Assembly: GCF_011075055.1 (NCBI RefSeq)
Contig: NC_058140.1
Location: forward strand, 13,886,668-13,950,667
Direction of reading: 5' to 3'
From: Mangifera indica
Lineage: Eukaryota > Streptophyta > Magnoliopsida > Sapindales > Anacardiaceae
Length of the DNA stretch: 64,000 nucleotides
A program made the translations under genes and the position numbers. Positions 34,599-47,587 of the stretch are shown piece by piece. The stretch's first letter is position 1, and each line of letters begins with the position of its first letter. Under the pieces are notes generated by a model. That model did no database searches. It worked only from the letters and a program-made list of their open reading frames with translations, and was not told where the DNA came from.

Positions 34599-35883
34599 TC
34601 TTATTTTGATAATAACAAACTAATATGTCTCTACGCATATTGACTAATGACTTTACTTGAATGTAAGTTTAAATTACAAGAATTTAACTAATACACTTGA
34701 AATAGTTTCAAGATAAAGATAAAAGTCAAGACTCAAGTAAAGAATTCTTAAAGATTTGAAGAAAAACTCAAGTTTAGATAGACATGTATAATCTTGAAGC
34801 ATTCGTTTTGATTAGATATTTATTTGCATGTGATAACTCACTTAAAAACTTATTCTCATATTTTTCATATTTTTGGTTAAAATGTTGTTTTTCAAATTTA
34901 TTATGTTAAGTCAATTCCTTTTATCAAAGTTTATTAACTTATTTAAAATAAAGAAGTTTTATGAACTACATTTTCATATCTCAATGTTGGTTTTGAAAGA
35001 ATTTTCAAATATGGGTTAAATTGTTACTTTTTAAAGGTTTAGGGGGTAAATAAAATTTTTAAAAATTTAGGGGGTAAAAATAATAAAATTTGGTCAACCG
35101 AATTTGACCAGCCAAATTCTTTGATAGCAACTTCTGAATTATTTAGAAGTTATGCATTTTGGTTTTCAAAAATTTGATTGACGGAATTAAATCTAATCAA
35201 CCAAATTTTACTTTGAATTTTCTAATGGCTAATGCCACATAGACTCTATGGAAGTGTCATATCATATCTGGTTGACTGAATTACATCCGATCAATTGAAT
35301 TTTATGTTTTCTGAAAAATTAAAACAACTAGTTTTTGTACACAACGATAACTTTCCTCATTTTCTTTTATATAAATCCAATAAAATTCCTTTGTAAAAGA
35401 CTTTTGTCATCAAGAACTTTCATATATTTGAGAGCAAATCAATTTTGAGCTATACACTTGCAAATTCTCTATTCTATTCAAAACTCTTGCTTACATACTT
35501 TTAGATTTGATTTGCATTGGGTTGTAACAAGTTTAAATTTTCATATACACTATTATATTTCAAATTAAAAAACTAGTACTATAAAAAAGTGAGGTTCACT
35601 CTTGGAAAGATTAGAAAATGTTTAGTAAGAAAAATTGAGTTCTACTACTTGTAAAGATTAATAGCATTTTGGAAGCTATTTTTGTTATGAAGAAAAGTTT
35701 GGTTGAAATTTTGTCAACTAAGGATTAGTATAATACTCTAAAGGAGATAGCTTAGAGGAGTAGACGTAGGTCAGGTTGTGTCGAACCATTATATATCGCA
35801 TGTTTGATTTTCTTATCCCTTAAACTTATATTTTATGTTATGTTATTTTGATTATATTAAGTATTTGAAATAAAGCCACATCA
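34599..35883 (+). mobile_element. Probable Copia (SIRE/Maximus-like) LTR relic
   Basis: It begins with TTTTGATAATAACAAACT and near its end has GAGTAGACGTAGGTCAGG, TGTCGAACCA and a T-rich tail, an order I know from LTRs of SIRE-type Copia elements. No primer-binding site or polyprotein follows, so it would be a solo or truncated LTR. Both boundaries are approximate and I found no target duplication. Confidence 0.4.
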
Positions 35884-36383
35884 TAGGTGGAAAAACATCA
35901 ACAAAAACCATGTTGACCCTGTTAGCAGGTGTTTGTTTATTTTTTGTTGGTTCAAACAACTTTTCTTGGTGCAAACCTTGAAAAACACAATAGAATCCAT
36001 AAACAAAACGGAGAATTCAAAATCCCAAGAAAGCTAAATCAAATTTATCAAAGGAAAATACTACCTCAACATTTATTGAAAAACATGAACCAAAGTTATA
36101 AGCCTTGTTGTTCCTCCAATTTTTAATTCCCTTGTTATGTATTACTTTTAGTCCAAATATTTTCAATAAGCCCATTCAAAGTTTCTTGCATCCTCTTAGC
36201 ACTTTTGTTTAATGGACCTCATTGTATATGCAATAGATTACTTGAAGTTATACACATGTTATCTTAATTGCTAATCACTTCCTTAATATGGTGAGATTTC
36301 ACTCTTAGGCCCACTCCCACACCTTCTCTCACACAAATTCATGGTTTAAGCAACTTCAATCTAACCCAAATATAGTTGATAGA

Positions 36384-38524
36384 TGTAACATCTCTCTTCA
36401 TAAGTACTACCTTTCGGAGGAAAAATATTACTAATTAATATCTAGGAACATAAGTAAAAAAACTTTAAATTAAACTCGTCACTAAAAAAGTTCAGAAATT
36501 GTTCTGTGAAAACTAAAAATCTGAAAGTGACCAAAAAGATGTATATATCACATATAAAAACTCATTTGAAAGCATATGAACACATAGAGTAATCATGTAC
36601 ATACCCCTAGATACAACTGTACAAACATCTAAAAACTATATCTGAAAAAGGCCAAAAGTCAACAATATCATACAACTATATGCATGTAACATAAAACATA
36701 AATAAACTACTCCAATTCAGATTTATCCTCACTAACTCGACCCTTATCTTGATCACTTGTACCTACAATCATGAAAAGAAAGAAAGTGAGGGATAAGAAC
36801 ACTTAATAAGAACACTTAATAAGAACACTCAGTAAAAGGAAAGAAATAAATAAACTATCTCTCTTCCTATTTTTAATCACTCACGGGACTCAATCTCATG
36901 TGATAACCTCCTTAAGGAATCGAGAGAATAATCTGGTTCATCTTTTACTATTTGGAGCATATTTTGTCCCATCTAGTATCCATCTGATATTTTCTAGAAG
37001 CTGACAATAAGGATTCAACACTTTTTTAAGTTTGAGTTTTCTTTCTTTCTCTTACTTCATCATCCTAGAATTTGAACTGTGTTCTACTACAAGCATGCTC
37101 TACTACGAGCTGACCCTACTGCAGGTCTATATCCTATTATGACTATGTCCTACTGCGAACATGTCATACTATAAGCAGTGTAGCACGAAATGCCTTTTTA
37201 TAGTTCATAGCATGCATGCATTATCTCTTACTAATTTTGCTTCCATCTAAAACTGAAACTCGTGCCCAAGCCCTTTCCTTCTCTTTAAGCACGTAGGATA
37301 CTATTAAGTATCCATAACCCACCAAACCATACTGTCAAGACAACTCTTAAGTCTTAAGCCTCAAATTTTCGTCCTTTCTTTTATTTCTTTTATTTTTCTC
37401 TCATTTCTTTCCTTTCCTTTCTTTCTTTTCTTCTTTTTCTTTCTCTCTTCCCTTTCTTTCTTTCTTTCTTTTCATAACTGTAATTATTGTTCATTTGATT
37501 TAGCAGTCTTGTTGTTTAAGTAATTTAATAATCCAAACAGTCTTCAAATCATACAAACTATAAATCATTGAAAAGAAAATTCAAAGAGTTTTCCAACAAA
37601 GTATAGCAACGTTCATGATTCATTAGATAAAGTAGTCAAAATATCAGACAAAATCAATGGTAAAACTGTAAATATTTTTCAACTTCCTACCATGAATCAA
37701 AATCACACTCATAGATACCCTCAAATGGCAAAACAATATTTCTCAACTTCAAAACTCCTCAACCATGTCATTTAACTCAACTCAATCAAGTATATATGTT
37801 TATTCATATCTATATATGTACCTCTATGTTCCTTGCCATGGTCTTATAACATATATATACACACACACACACATACATATGTCTTTCTCTTTTGCTTCCA
37901 ACCATGACCAATGCATCCATATAACACAATATCATCATTTATAACATAGAGCAAAGGAACCAAAAACATAAAACATGAAACATAAAGTTTATTTAACAAT
38001 TTAGGGGAAAACAAAAATGATTTCACTTACCTTGCTTAAAGCCAACACTTGTCAAACTTGCCCCCTCTTCTTTGCCCTACTTCTTTTCTCATCAAGAACC
38101 ACCTTAAATCACAACCAAAACACACTAACATATTCATATAACATACTCCAATAAACATAGGTAAAGGAAAAAGAAGGAGATCTTTTGGTTACCAAGACAT
38201 CCAAAGTGTTTCCTCTCATTTTCTTTCCTTAATTTTTCTTCCAAAACCCCTTCAAATCATTCACTTTCCTTCAAAAACAAAGAAGAAGCACGAAGAAGGT
38301 TGCCTTCTCACCAAGTTTTTGGAAGGGACGGGAGAAGAAGATGCAAAAATCCACAAAACTCCCTTTTTTTTTTTGTCTTTTATCCCTTAATATATATACA
38401 TGCATTTTTTGCTTATCTCATACACACACACACGCACTTGAAAATATATATTTAAGACCGAAAATGTATCAAAGTAGGGTCAAAAATATATAAATACCCC
38501 TAGAACATACTTGAGGGTATTACA
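36384..38524 (-). mobile_element. Solo LTR of a retrotransposon, probably Ty3/Gypsy
   Basis: On the minus strand it starts TGTAATACCCTCAAG and ends GAGATGTTACA, the TG...CA termini of an LTR. The 5-bp duplication ATAGA is exact on both sides (36379-36383 and 38525-38529). At 2141 bp it is long for an LTR. A TATATATATTAAGGG box near 38390 (minus strand) could be its promoter, and polypyrimidine and CA tracts lie inside. No internal coding region remains, so it probably formed by LTR-LTR recombination. The TGTAATACCC/TGTTACA ends suggest Gypsy. A tandem AAGAACACTTAAT repeat sits at 36796-36838. Confidence 0.8.
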
Positions 38525-39230
38525 ATAGAGTCATAAGGGCTTTGAAATTTGATGTGATCAAATATGAATTCATTGTGAGTATTAAGAATAGGATAATTCA
38601 TAATTTAGATGAACCATGAACTGGGTTAAAGTTTGAATCTACGATAGTGTGAGAAAGCCCATATAATTCATAAAATGCAATGGGCAACTCTTAACCTCAA
38701 AGCACAAATTTCTTGTAACATATAATATTTTTATCTTTATATTTGAGATGTCATATTTAAATGTGTTGGTATTTATGTCAGAGGGTAAATTATCATTCAA
38801 TCCGAAAGTTTCGCAAAATCATAAGTTCATACTTATTGAATTCCTAATCTATATATTATCACTTAAAACTTAACTTTTTTTGTTAAAAAAAAGGTTTGAG
38901 CATGGCATTAGAAAAATAAATAATTATAATATTCTTAACCATTTAACTTTTATGAAATTACCATTTTCTCTACCATGCTCATTGATAATTTGCAATATCT
39001 AATTGTTAGAATCACGTTAGAAAAATACGATCTAACTGAATCATTTTAGCCCAAAGTGTGATATTGTCGGATTTGCCCATTTCAAAATATGTGATTATAT
39101 TGGTTGCAATTGTAGCAAGGTGCAATTAAATGGTCATAATTATCAAAATTACACTTCTCCAAGTGATAGTCTACAAAATTGCATATGGAAATGTGTGATA
39201 TGACAAAACTGAAAGACGCTTTTTTTTTTT
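38525..39230. other. Intergenic, nothing recognised
   Basis: AT-rich DNA between the solo LTR and a MITE. No gene or clear repeat is seen. Confidence 0.4.
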
Positions 39231-40012
39231 TGCCAAAGGACTATTTTCCACCCAAATTTAGGTGCGATCCCAAAGTCACACTTACAAAGTTTGAAAAACT
39301 CAAAGTCTTACCCATTGATCAATGGGGATTAAAATTTATTATTAAGTGCAAGGGTAAAACTATTATTTTACTAATAATATTAAAAAATATAAAATTTATT
39401 ACATTTTTCTCTCCTAAGTTTTAAAAACTAATATTTAACTTCTCCTAAAATTTTTTAACTTTGAAAAATCACATTCTTCCCTCCCCCAAAACCTTAGAAT
39501 TTTTTCTTCTCTTCTAACCACTTTTTCCGACAATTTAGGAATGATGATAACAAAACCTCTTCGTCGACAAAGAGATCTGGGTGAAGACGATTTGGATCTC
39601 TTCATTGACAAAGAGATATGGATCTCTTCGTCAATGAAATTCAGATCTCGTCAAATCTTCATTTCAAATTTGTCCACGTACATTGACCAACGGTTTAAGG
39701 TAAAGAGTGGAGGTCATCGACATCGAAAATAGTGGCCGGAGAGGTGAAGAAAAAATTTGAGGGGAAAATATTACTTTTCAAAGTTAGAAAACTTTAGATA
39801 ATAGTGAAGTTGTTAGTTTTTAAAATTTATGAAAGAAAATATAATGAATTTTATATTTTTTAATATTATTGGTAAAATGACAGTTTTACTCTTACTTCTA
39901 ACTAAAAATTTTAATAGTAGTTATGTCATGAGTGAGACTTCGGGTTTTTCAAACCTTATGAGTATAATTTTGGAAAAGCACTTAAACTTGGGTAGGAAAT
40001 AGTCCTTTTGCT
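39231..40012. mobile_element. Mutator-like MITE, copy 3
   Basis: The left end TGCCAAAGGACTATTTTCCA faces the inverted end GGAAATAGTCCTTTTGCT. The target duplication falls in a T-run (ttttttttt against attttttta) and is therefore weak evidence. The core has repeated GACAAAGAGAT/GGATCTCTTCGTC words. The frame at 39541-39732 lies in this core and is not a gene. Confidence 0.65.
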
Positions 40013-40337
40013 ATTTTTTTAATTGAAAATTTTAGGAGATGATATGACATTTATATCCTGTAACCATTAATTTTTTGTTTTAACATAACTAAATTTTGGA
40101 TAAAATTTTATAATTTAAGAATTAATCCATCAAAACTTGTAATTTGATGTGAGAGAAATGTAATGTGTATCCACTTTGATTATATAAATAGATATATATT
40201 TTATAAATGTTATTATGTGATTAGGTATTATATTTTATTCTTGATTTAAAATCATCAATCATTTGATAACACACATAAAATATATATTCATTTATAAACT
40301 CAAAATAAATATAAATATAATTTTATTAAAAATATAA

Positions 40338-41075
40338 GGCCAAAGACTTATTTCTACCTAAGGTATAGTGAAAACCAAACTCATGCTCTCCAACTTTAAA
40401 AAACTCAAATACCCACCCATAAACAGATTTCAATTAAAAATTTCAGTTATGGTTAAGGACAAAACTGTTATTTACTAAAAAATTTAAAAAATGAAAGTTT
40501 TATCACATTTTCCTCCTTAAATTTAAAAAACTCATAATTTTCTTCAACCCAAAGTTTGAAAAGTGACAAACACCCCATAGGTTTTTTTCTCTTCTTTCCA
40601 ACGTCAATTCACCATGCCTAATCGTCAACTGTCAATTGTCCTCTCTCTCTCCTTCTGATCTCTCTCCTTTCCCTTTTTGACCATCTTGGGTCTCGACAAA
40701 GACGATCGAAGATGGTTGGAAAGGGAAAGGAGAGAGACTAAAAGGAGAGAGATAAAGAGGGAAAGAGGACGGCTAATAGTTGACAATCAGGGATGACGAA
40801 GCAATGCTGGAAAGAAGAGAAAAAAACTTAGAGGGTATTGATCACTTTTTAAACTTTAGATTTGGGATAAAAATTGTTATATTTTTAAATCTAAAAAGAA
40901 AAATTGTATAAAATTTTAATTTTTTAAAATTTTTAATAAATAATAATTTTATTTTTAATTATATATAAAAAATTTTTATATATTTATTTATAAATAAGTG
41001 TTTAAATTAAAAAAAATATGAGTCTGAGTTTTTTACTGTTACCTTGGTTGGATTTGTGTGAACAAGTCTTTAGGA
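40338..41075. mobile_element. Mutator-like MITE, copy 4
   Basis: It begins GGCCAAAGACTTATTTC and ends GAACAAGTCTTTAGGA. The flanks AAAATATAA (40329-40337) and TAAATATAA (41076-41084) agree at 8 of 9 positions. The core is an inverted repeat of CTCTCTCTCCTTC/GGAGAGAGA tracts. It ends about 290 bp upstream of the ALP1-like start codon. Confidence 0.75.
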
Positions 41076-41220
41076 TAAATATAAATTCCAACACGATCGA
41101 TAAAATGGTACTCATTTCCCCGGCCCACGCTCACCTTTCAACTCAAATTGACCAAAAGCTGTGCAGAATCTGTATCCGAATATAGACCAAATCAAATCTC
41201 CCAGTAAAAAGAAATTGAGT

Positions 41221-41249
41221 CACGTGCTCCAAAAGAAACTTCTATAAAT
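41221..41249 (+). promoter_or_regulatory. G-box and TATA box of the ALP1-like gene
   Basis: CACGTG at 41221-41226 is followed by TATAAAT at 41243-41249. Transcription should start near 41275, leaving about 90 bases of CT-rich leader before the ATG at 41364. Confidence 0.5.
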
Positions 41250-41363
41250 TTGTACAACAAAATCACAAGGCCAGTTGCCTCTCTCTCTTTTGTCTTTCTA
41301 GATTCACCAAGACTCTGACACATCTCAATTCCCAAGAACACCTGCATCCAATCATATTTCCCC

Positions 41364-42698
41364 ATGAATTCCCAGAAATTGTCTGCTGTACTTTCTTCTT
41401 TAACTTCTCAGCTCTTTCTTCTTATTCTCCTTCTTTTTCCCGACTCAAATTCGTCTGAAAAATACAACCTTTTCCCTCTGATTTCTCACTTTCTTTCTGC
41501 CCAGCAGGTTGCTGCTTCTGTTTCTTTCCTTACGGTTTCCAGAAAAAGGAAGAGAACCCATTTCTTAGATCAAGATTCTGAAACTACCCATGAAGGTAGA
41601 TCCTCCAAACCCGAAGATGGAATCGTTCAACTCAGTTTGACTCAATCCCCTGATTCGTTCAAAAACTCGTTCAAAATGAAATATTCTACCTTCAGATGGC
41701 TCTCTGGATTGCTTGAGCCGTTGTTAGATTGCCGTGACCCGGTGGGTTCACCTTTGAATCTATCCCCCGATGTCCGGCTCGGTATTGGTCTGTTTAGGTT
41801 AGTTACTGGGTCAGATTATGGTGAACTCGCTAATAGATTCGGGGTCACTGAGTCGGTGACTCGCTTTTGTGTTAAACAGTTGTGTCGTGTTCTTTGCACT
41901 AATTTTCGATTCTGGGTTGCGTTTCCTAGCGGAGAGGAGGTTAATTCTATATCTGAATCTTTTGAAGAACTCTCAGGGCTGCCTAATTGCTGTGGTGTTA
42001 TTGATTGTACAAGGTTCAAAATTGTTAACAATGATACATCAAAACCTTGTAAATATGATAAATTAAGTGAAGAAAGTGTTGCAGTACAGCTTGTTGTTGA
42101 TTCATCTTCAAGAATTTTGAGCATTGTTGCTGGTATTCGTGGCGATAAAGGTGATTCAAGAGTGCTAAAGTCTTCAACTTTATACAAAGATATTGAAGAA
42201 AAAAAGTTATTGAATTCAGGTCCAGTCTTTGTTAATGGAGTTGCTGTAGATCAGTACTTAATTGGTGACGGAGGCTACCCTTTGCTTCCATGGTTAATGG
42301 TACCATTTGTGGATACTAAACCAGGATCGATTGAAGAAAACTTTAACGCAGCACATGCCATGTTGCGTATTCCGGCGTTGAAAACTATTGCTAGTTTAAA
42401 GAATTGGGGGGTTTTGAGCAGGCCGATACAAGAGGAGTTTAAGACTGCAGTTGCTTTTATTGGTGCTTGTTCCATTCTTCACAATGCTCTGATTATGAGA
42501 GATGATGATTCTGGATTGTGTGAAGAATGGAGAGATTACTCATTGCATGATCAGAGCTCTCAGTATTACAGTGATAATAGTTTGGAGGAGAATTTGATTG
42601 AGCAAAGAGCTTCGGTTATACGAACAGCCTTGGCTACAAGAGCAAGAAGTTGTCCAGATTCAAGTTTTGGTACAGATCCCTGCAGTTCGGTGCAATGA
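41364..42698 (+). CDS. ALP1/HARBI1-like protein, domesticated PIF/Harbinger transposase
   Basis: Intact single-exon gene of 444 aa. The N-terminus is hydrophobic (LFLLILLLFPD, about 18-27), followed by a basic RKRKR patch (60-64) and a DDE_Tnp_4-type nuclease fold. The first catalytic Asp is present in GVIDCTRF (Asp214) and the second in RGDKGDSRVL (Asp264). At the place where active Harbinger transposases carry the third acidic residue (HSxxRxxxE), this protein reads HAMLRIPAL, with Leu339 instead of Glu. Loss of a triad residue in an intact gene outside any element suggests domestication. Known plant cases (ALP1, ALP2) join Polycomb complexes and counteract silencing. The same function here is inference, because plants have several ALP-like clades. 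No terminal inverted repeats flank it. Confidence 0.85.
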   Translation: MNSQKLSAVLSSLTSQLFLLILLLFPDSNSSEKYNLFPLISHFLSAQQVAASVSFLTVSRKRKRTHFLDQDSETTHEGRSSKPEDGIVQLSLTQSPDSFKNSFKMKYSTFRWLSGLLEPLLDCRDPVGSPLNLSPDVRLGIGLFRLVTGSDYGELANRFGVTESVTRFCVKQLCRVLCTNFRFWVAFPSGEEVNSISESFEELSGLPNCCGVIDCTRFKIVNNDTSKPCKYDKLSEESVAVQLVVDSSSRILSIVAGIRGDKGDSRVLKSSTLYKDIEEKKLLNSGPVFVNGVAVDQYLIGDGGYPLLPWLMVPFVDTKPGSIEENFNAAHAMLRIPALKTIASLKNWGVLSRPIQEEFKTAVAFIGACSILHNALIMRDDDSGLCEEWRDYSLHDQSSQYYSDNSLEENLIEQRASVIRTALATRARSCPDSSFGTDPCSSVQ

Positions 42699-45600
42699 TT
42701 GCAATCCAAGTAAGATAGAAATTGCAATCTTTTAGATGTCTAATTGAAGAATTCTTTGAAGATAATTGTGAAATTAATTTGAACTAATCTTTTTCTTAGG
42801 CTCTTAAGTGACACTTATGGCACAAGATGTTCATTGTATTGTTTATAATCCAATTAATTTTTTGAAGATGTATGAAACTTCTCAATTTGCAAAAATAAGG
42901 TTTTTTTTAATTTTTAATTTACTTCTTAATGAAGTAAAAACATGGTCTTTCCCATTAGTATGCAACAAGCCCTTAATATCGTAGCAATCTTTCAAGTGTG
43001 AAGTGAAAAAAGAAATTTATATACAGTAATCAGGCTATAAAAGATGGTGCAGAACAAATGTCAAATAGGTTGTGATATCGTTCATGTAGACGTTAGGTTG
43101 TTGTTCTTGTTCAACAAGAGTGAAACAATTGTAAACAATTGTAAACAATTCAAAAACAATTCTTTGTATCAAGCTCTTCAAAGAGATGTAACCATATGCT
43201 CATCGGCTGTTTGGACTTGGGTTGGGACATCCAGATGGGTTCTTGGATTTTAAATTGATCCATGTGTGTGCTCAAGGTTGGTTGAATGGTCTTTCGTGTG
43301 CAGTTTTCTTGCCTTGGTTCCTCTCAATGCTCTGGCTACTGGCTGGGTCCTCCATCAACAGATCAGTTTATTCTTCTAGGTTGAGATATTCTCCAACAAT
43401 GTTTATACAGAACTCCGAGAGCACTAATCTTCCTAGAAACTTGTATGGACTAATTAATTTGGTTTGGCAAGTACTGAAAAGTTGTCTCTTTGTGGTGTGA
43501 GAATGTGCATGTAAATATTGTGTCTAACATCAGATTGAAAACCTGATCTTTGAGGATGAGATGGTGTCCAACTATCCGTATAAGGAGCCTTTTGGAGGAA
43601 TTTTTTAGCAAAGACCTTGCAAAGAAGTTTTCCTTATAACAAATTTTTGGGATGTTATCAATCTATGTGTAAAGGGCCTTTTGGAGAATTCCTAAGGTGA
43701 GAATCTCTCAGACAAACTCTCCTTGACTATCATCCAATCTGCAATTCATAGAGCTGTATGCAAATTGATATTTGGTGATGTTCCTTTTCTCCAAGATTTC
43801 ATAAAGAACATAAGTTTGAATTGGTAATCATCTAACTTATGGACATCTTCATATGATGGATTTATGTGCTTGGACTCAATATTAAGGTGCTTATCTTAGG
43901 GCTGATATCCATTAGAATGGCTATGCAATCCTAGAAGCTTTGACAACAAGGTGCTTGCTGGGTTACTTGGGTATAAAATGCGATTTCTCTTTCTTCTTTT
44001 CATTTCTTTTTCTCTTTTCTCTTTTTATTTTTGTTTAAAATTTGATTATGAGCAGAAAGTAGAGTGGGAAGTTTATGATTAGATTTAAATTCTGAGGATT
44101 TTCAAGTAGTGTTGTTTTGTGGTTAACTCTTGAAAGTATATAGCTATAGGAGTGGCATGTTATTTTTGTTCCTTGATAAAGGGATCCTGCCTAAAATATA
44201 TACTTGAACATCTTTCAGTTGTAATCAGTGGTGCAACTTTCAAATTCTATACTTTGCAACTGCGAAATTAGAACAATGCACTCTCTTTTATCTATCCTAT
44301 ATGCATACTTATTTATTTCAAATTTCGTGGTAGGAAATTCATCAAACTAGCTGTATGATTCTTGTTTACTTATTAAAATCCTCAGTAGATATGACTCCTG
44401 TTGAAGAATTAAATTATCTTGTACTTATCAGTATGTCATGATCTGCTTAAACTAATGAATCATTAACGTGAAGTTGAAAATAAAAAATCGGAAGTGTATG
44501 TATTATACCGTGATCTCTTATTCATTAAGTCTCCCCCTGAAAAACAAAAACCATCAAGATAATTTGTTCATTAATGTAACATTCATAGAAAATCTATAGC
44601 CATTGGGTGCTGATATTCATTGTCCACCTTGGAAGATCTTTCATTTTGGATGATTATAACTTATACAGTAGCTTCAACTCATTTTGACTGGGTTTTGTAT
44701 TATAATAATTATTGATTAATATCATACTTATTGGATTGTTCTGTACTGTTGTAGTCAAAGTATAACTGATCTCTGATATTATGCCCTTCAGTCTCAAATG
44801 TGTTCTTGATATACGATGGTAGTGTCAAATGTAAACAAAATCGTAAGTTGGAAATTCTGTGAATGATTTTCCCCATGTCAGAGAGCCCTTTCTAAAATGT
44901 TTTGAAAGAGTTCTTCTGTAGAATGCAGCAGCAGAGTGCAGGGCCCTTTTGTGTCACTTGATCCAGATACAATGAGGAAGAATTTGCGGACTTCGTTGAT
45001 GAAACTAAATTAACTAAAGAGAGTTGTTGTGGGTTAGTTCTCTTGTTTTACCTGCTGATCAATAAGGACATCTGAATATTACAGTCTGATATTGTGCCAC
45101 TGCACAAATCAACAGATGTCTTTTATGGTCTAAAAATGAACTTTGAGGATAATTGCTGAAAAATTGAGATGAAAATTTGACTGTTGCTAGCTTGGCGAAA
45201 ACCGGGCATGGATTGCCGTAGGTGAAAAAGTCCTGTTGGTCTATCATTAACTGAAATGTGGATCTTCATATTTTTGACCAAGTAGAATGTATAGCAGTCC
45301 CCAAATGGTTAGGATAAGCAATTTCAAACTGAGGTAGAGTGTGTTGTTTGTATGTCTGTATTTCTCATTTTATGGTATTTCTTTATAGGAACAACATGTA
45401 CTTTCTATTCAATGCCTCTTCCTTGAACTAAAAGCATAAGATTGGTTGTTCCTCATCAGTATTACTTATGTTCCAATTCTTATAAATTCAGTTCTCAGAA
45501 TGATATGGACACATTAGATAGTTGTCCTTTTTCTGATGCTTTTTAATCAGAGGGGCTGCAAAAACTTAGAGAACTTAATGTTAAGAGCGCTGCAGCCTTC

Positions 45601-46570
45601 CCTAATGTCGATATGCAAGATAAATTCTAAAACACAGTAAGCGGATTTTCATACATCAAATATCATGTTAATTTTTAAGAATTCAGAATGCTTTTTGTGC
45701 AGCCTCAGCATCAGTACCATTACTCAGTAAAATTCGGAGGATTACTTGAAAATGTGTTGAGTTTCACTTGTGGCTCAAATTTGTTTTTATTCTGGTAAGA
45801 ATCTGAAGTGAAATTCTTTTCATTCAAAATATTAAGGTGAAGAAATGAGAGCACATGTAGCAGTATCATCTTGTTGAACAACCCCAACTGAAGTTATAGT
45901 GCTAATAAATTTCCTTCAAAAGTGTAATTATCTATTCAAGCATCTTTTCATATCCGGGTCCAGGGTTAGGAGATGCCATTCTCATAAACCCAATGCAACA
46001 AGTAACCTTAATTGCCAAGGTTTAGAATAGAAGTAACTGTTGGTGCCACTGAAATAAATAGTATGGAGTAGGTGAAATGTTGGGCTGCTCTTTTCTGTAC
46101 CAACTTCACCCCGTAAGACATGACAATCTTAGCTAAACGCCGCCGCTCTGCACTCCAGCGACTAACCCTGATTCCCTCATTAATTTAGGCTTTGTTTTTC
46201 TTCAGAGACTTCAAGCGATTGGGATCTCTCTCACATGGAAGTTAGTTTCCCTCTAGAATTTGGAGAATGTCATAGACCCCCTTTTAAGATTTTCAAATGA
46301 AATTTTGGATGGTAAATTTTACTGTTTTATCAAATAAACCCTAAAAGTTTAAAAATTGTATCACTAAAAACTGGTGTTGTCACTGTTGTGTGATTTTTTT
46401 GACTCCAAGAAAGGGAAGTTTTTGGCATTGTATCAAAATCATTGCCCGCTTATTTAACGTGTGAATAAAGTAAAAGGTCTTCAACAACTTTTATCGAAGT
46501 TGGTAGGACTTTTACGTTAAAATTGGAAATCTCTTTAAAATGGGTTGATTTCTAATACAAGACAAATTAA
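42699..46570. other. Long intergenic region downstream of the ALP1-like gene
   Basis: Less repetitive and slightly GC-richer than other spacers. Several short frames occur (43044-43253, 43222-43500), none recognisable. A (AACAATTGTA) short repeat lies at about 43128-43152. It may contain a long 3' UTR or non-coding RNA, but the sequence alone does not show this. Confidence 0.4.
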
Positions 46571-47028
46571 GGATTTGTTTGATTACAACATTAAAGATTA
46601 TTTTGATAACCTATTTTTTATTACTTATATTATTTTGTTTAGTTTATAAGTAATAAAAAATTTCTATAATATTTTATTATCAGATAATCTATTTACTACA
46701 TTTACCTTAAATATTAAAAAATTCTCAAGATAATCTTTATTTTATTATAACTATATATTTATTTATTAAATTTTTTACGATAAAAATAATCTTATTTTCA
46801 ATTAATATAACAAATAACATAAAAAAAATTTTAGAATAATTATATCTAAAGGTATTTAAGTAAGATAATATAGTAGTATTTTTCTATTACCTTTAATCAA
46901 ACACAATAATCATTTATACCTATCTAATTTATCAAATTTTATCAAATATAGTAATAATTTATATCCAATAATATTTAAGATAATCTTCTAATTTTAGTAA
47001 TAAAATATTTTCCAAATCAAACACCCGC
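46571..47028. mobile_element. PIF/Harbinger-like (Tourist-type) MITE, copy 1
   Basis: Ends GGATTTGTTTGATTAC and, inverted, GCGGGTGTTTGATTTGG. A TAA duplication flanks both sides (46568-46570 and 47029-47031), as expected for PIF/Harbinger elements. The interior is AT-rich with GATTATC/GATAATC words. Confidence 0.65.
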
Positions 47029-47216
47029 TAATAGTTTTTCGAAATAAAGTTTAAGGATAAATATGTATATTTTTTGCATTAAATCAACAAATTAATCACA
47101 ACTTTCTCTTTGTATTGAATAAAATGACAAATCATGATAAATCTCGTTTACAAATAGTCAGTCTAAATATTATTGACAAAAAGTGTTTGTTTGAATTGTA
47201 AGAATCGAATGGATGA

Positions 47217-47587
47217 GACCAAAAGATTTGTTTCTGATTTACTTCATTTTCAAACTTTTATTTGTTAAGTTTTAAATACTTATCTATTGAGAGAAGGTGA
47301 TAAAAGGAGAGAAAGTGACAAAGGGAGAGAAAGTGTCCAAGAATGAGAGAGAACAACTAACGTTTATTGAAAAATTTAAAACTTTAATAGAGAAAATATA
47401 GCTTTTCAAAACTTAATATTTTTAGTTTCTCAAACTAAAAAAATTAAAAATGATATAAATTTTTATATTATTAATATTATTAATTAAATAATTTTTTTAA
47501 TAAAAAATTTTAACAAAAATTAGATAATTAAAAAATATTAAAAATTTTAAAATTTAATAAACGGGGGTGGAAATAGGCCTTTTGGCC
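47217..47587. mobile_element. Mutator-like MITE, copy 5 (decayed)
   Basis: Left end GACCAAAAGATTTGTTTC, right end GGAAATAGGCCTTTTGGCC. The flanks AATGGATGA and TATGGATAA agree at 7 of 9 positions. It is the most diverged complete copy in the window. Confidence 0.55.

Noticed and set aside
43044..43500. Overlapping frames after the ALP1-like gene
   Set aside because: No homology that I recognise; probably 3' UTR or spacer.
46120..46188. Short 22-codon frame beginning MTILAKRRRSAL
   Set aside because: Too short, with no promoter or conservation evidence.
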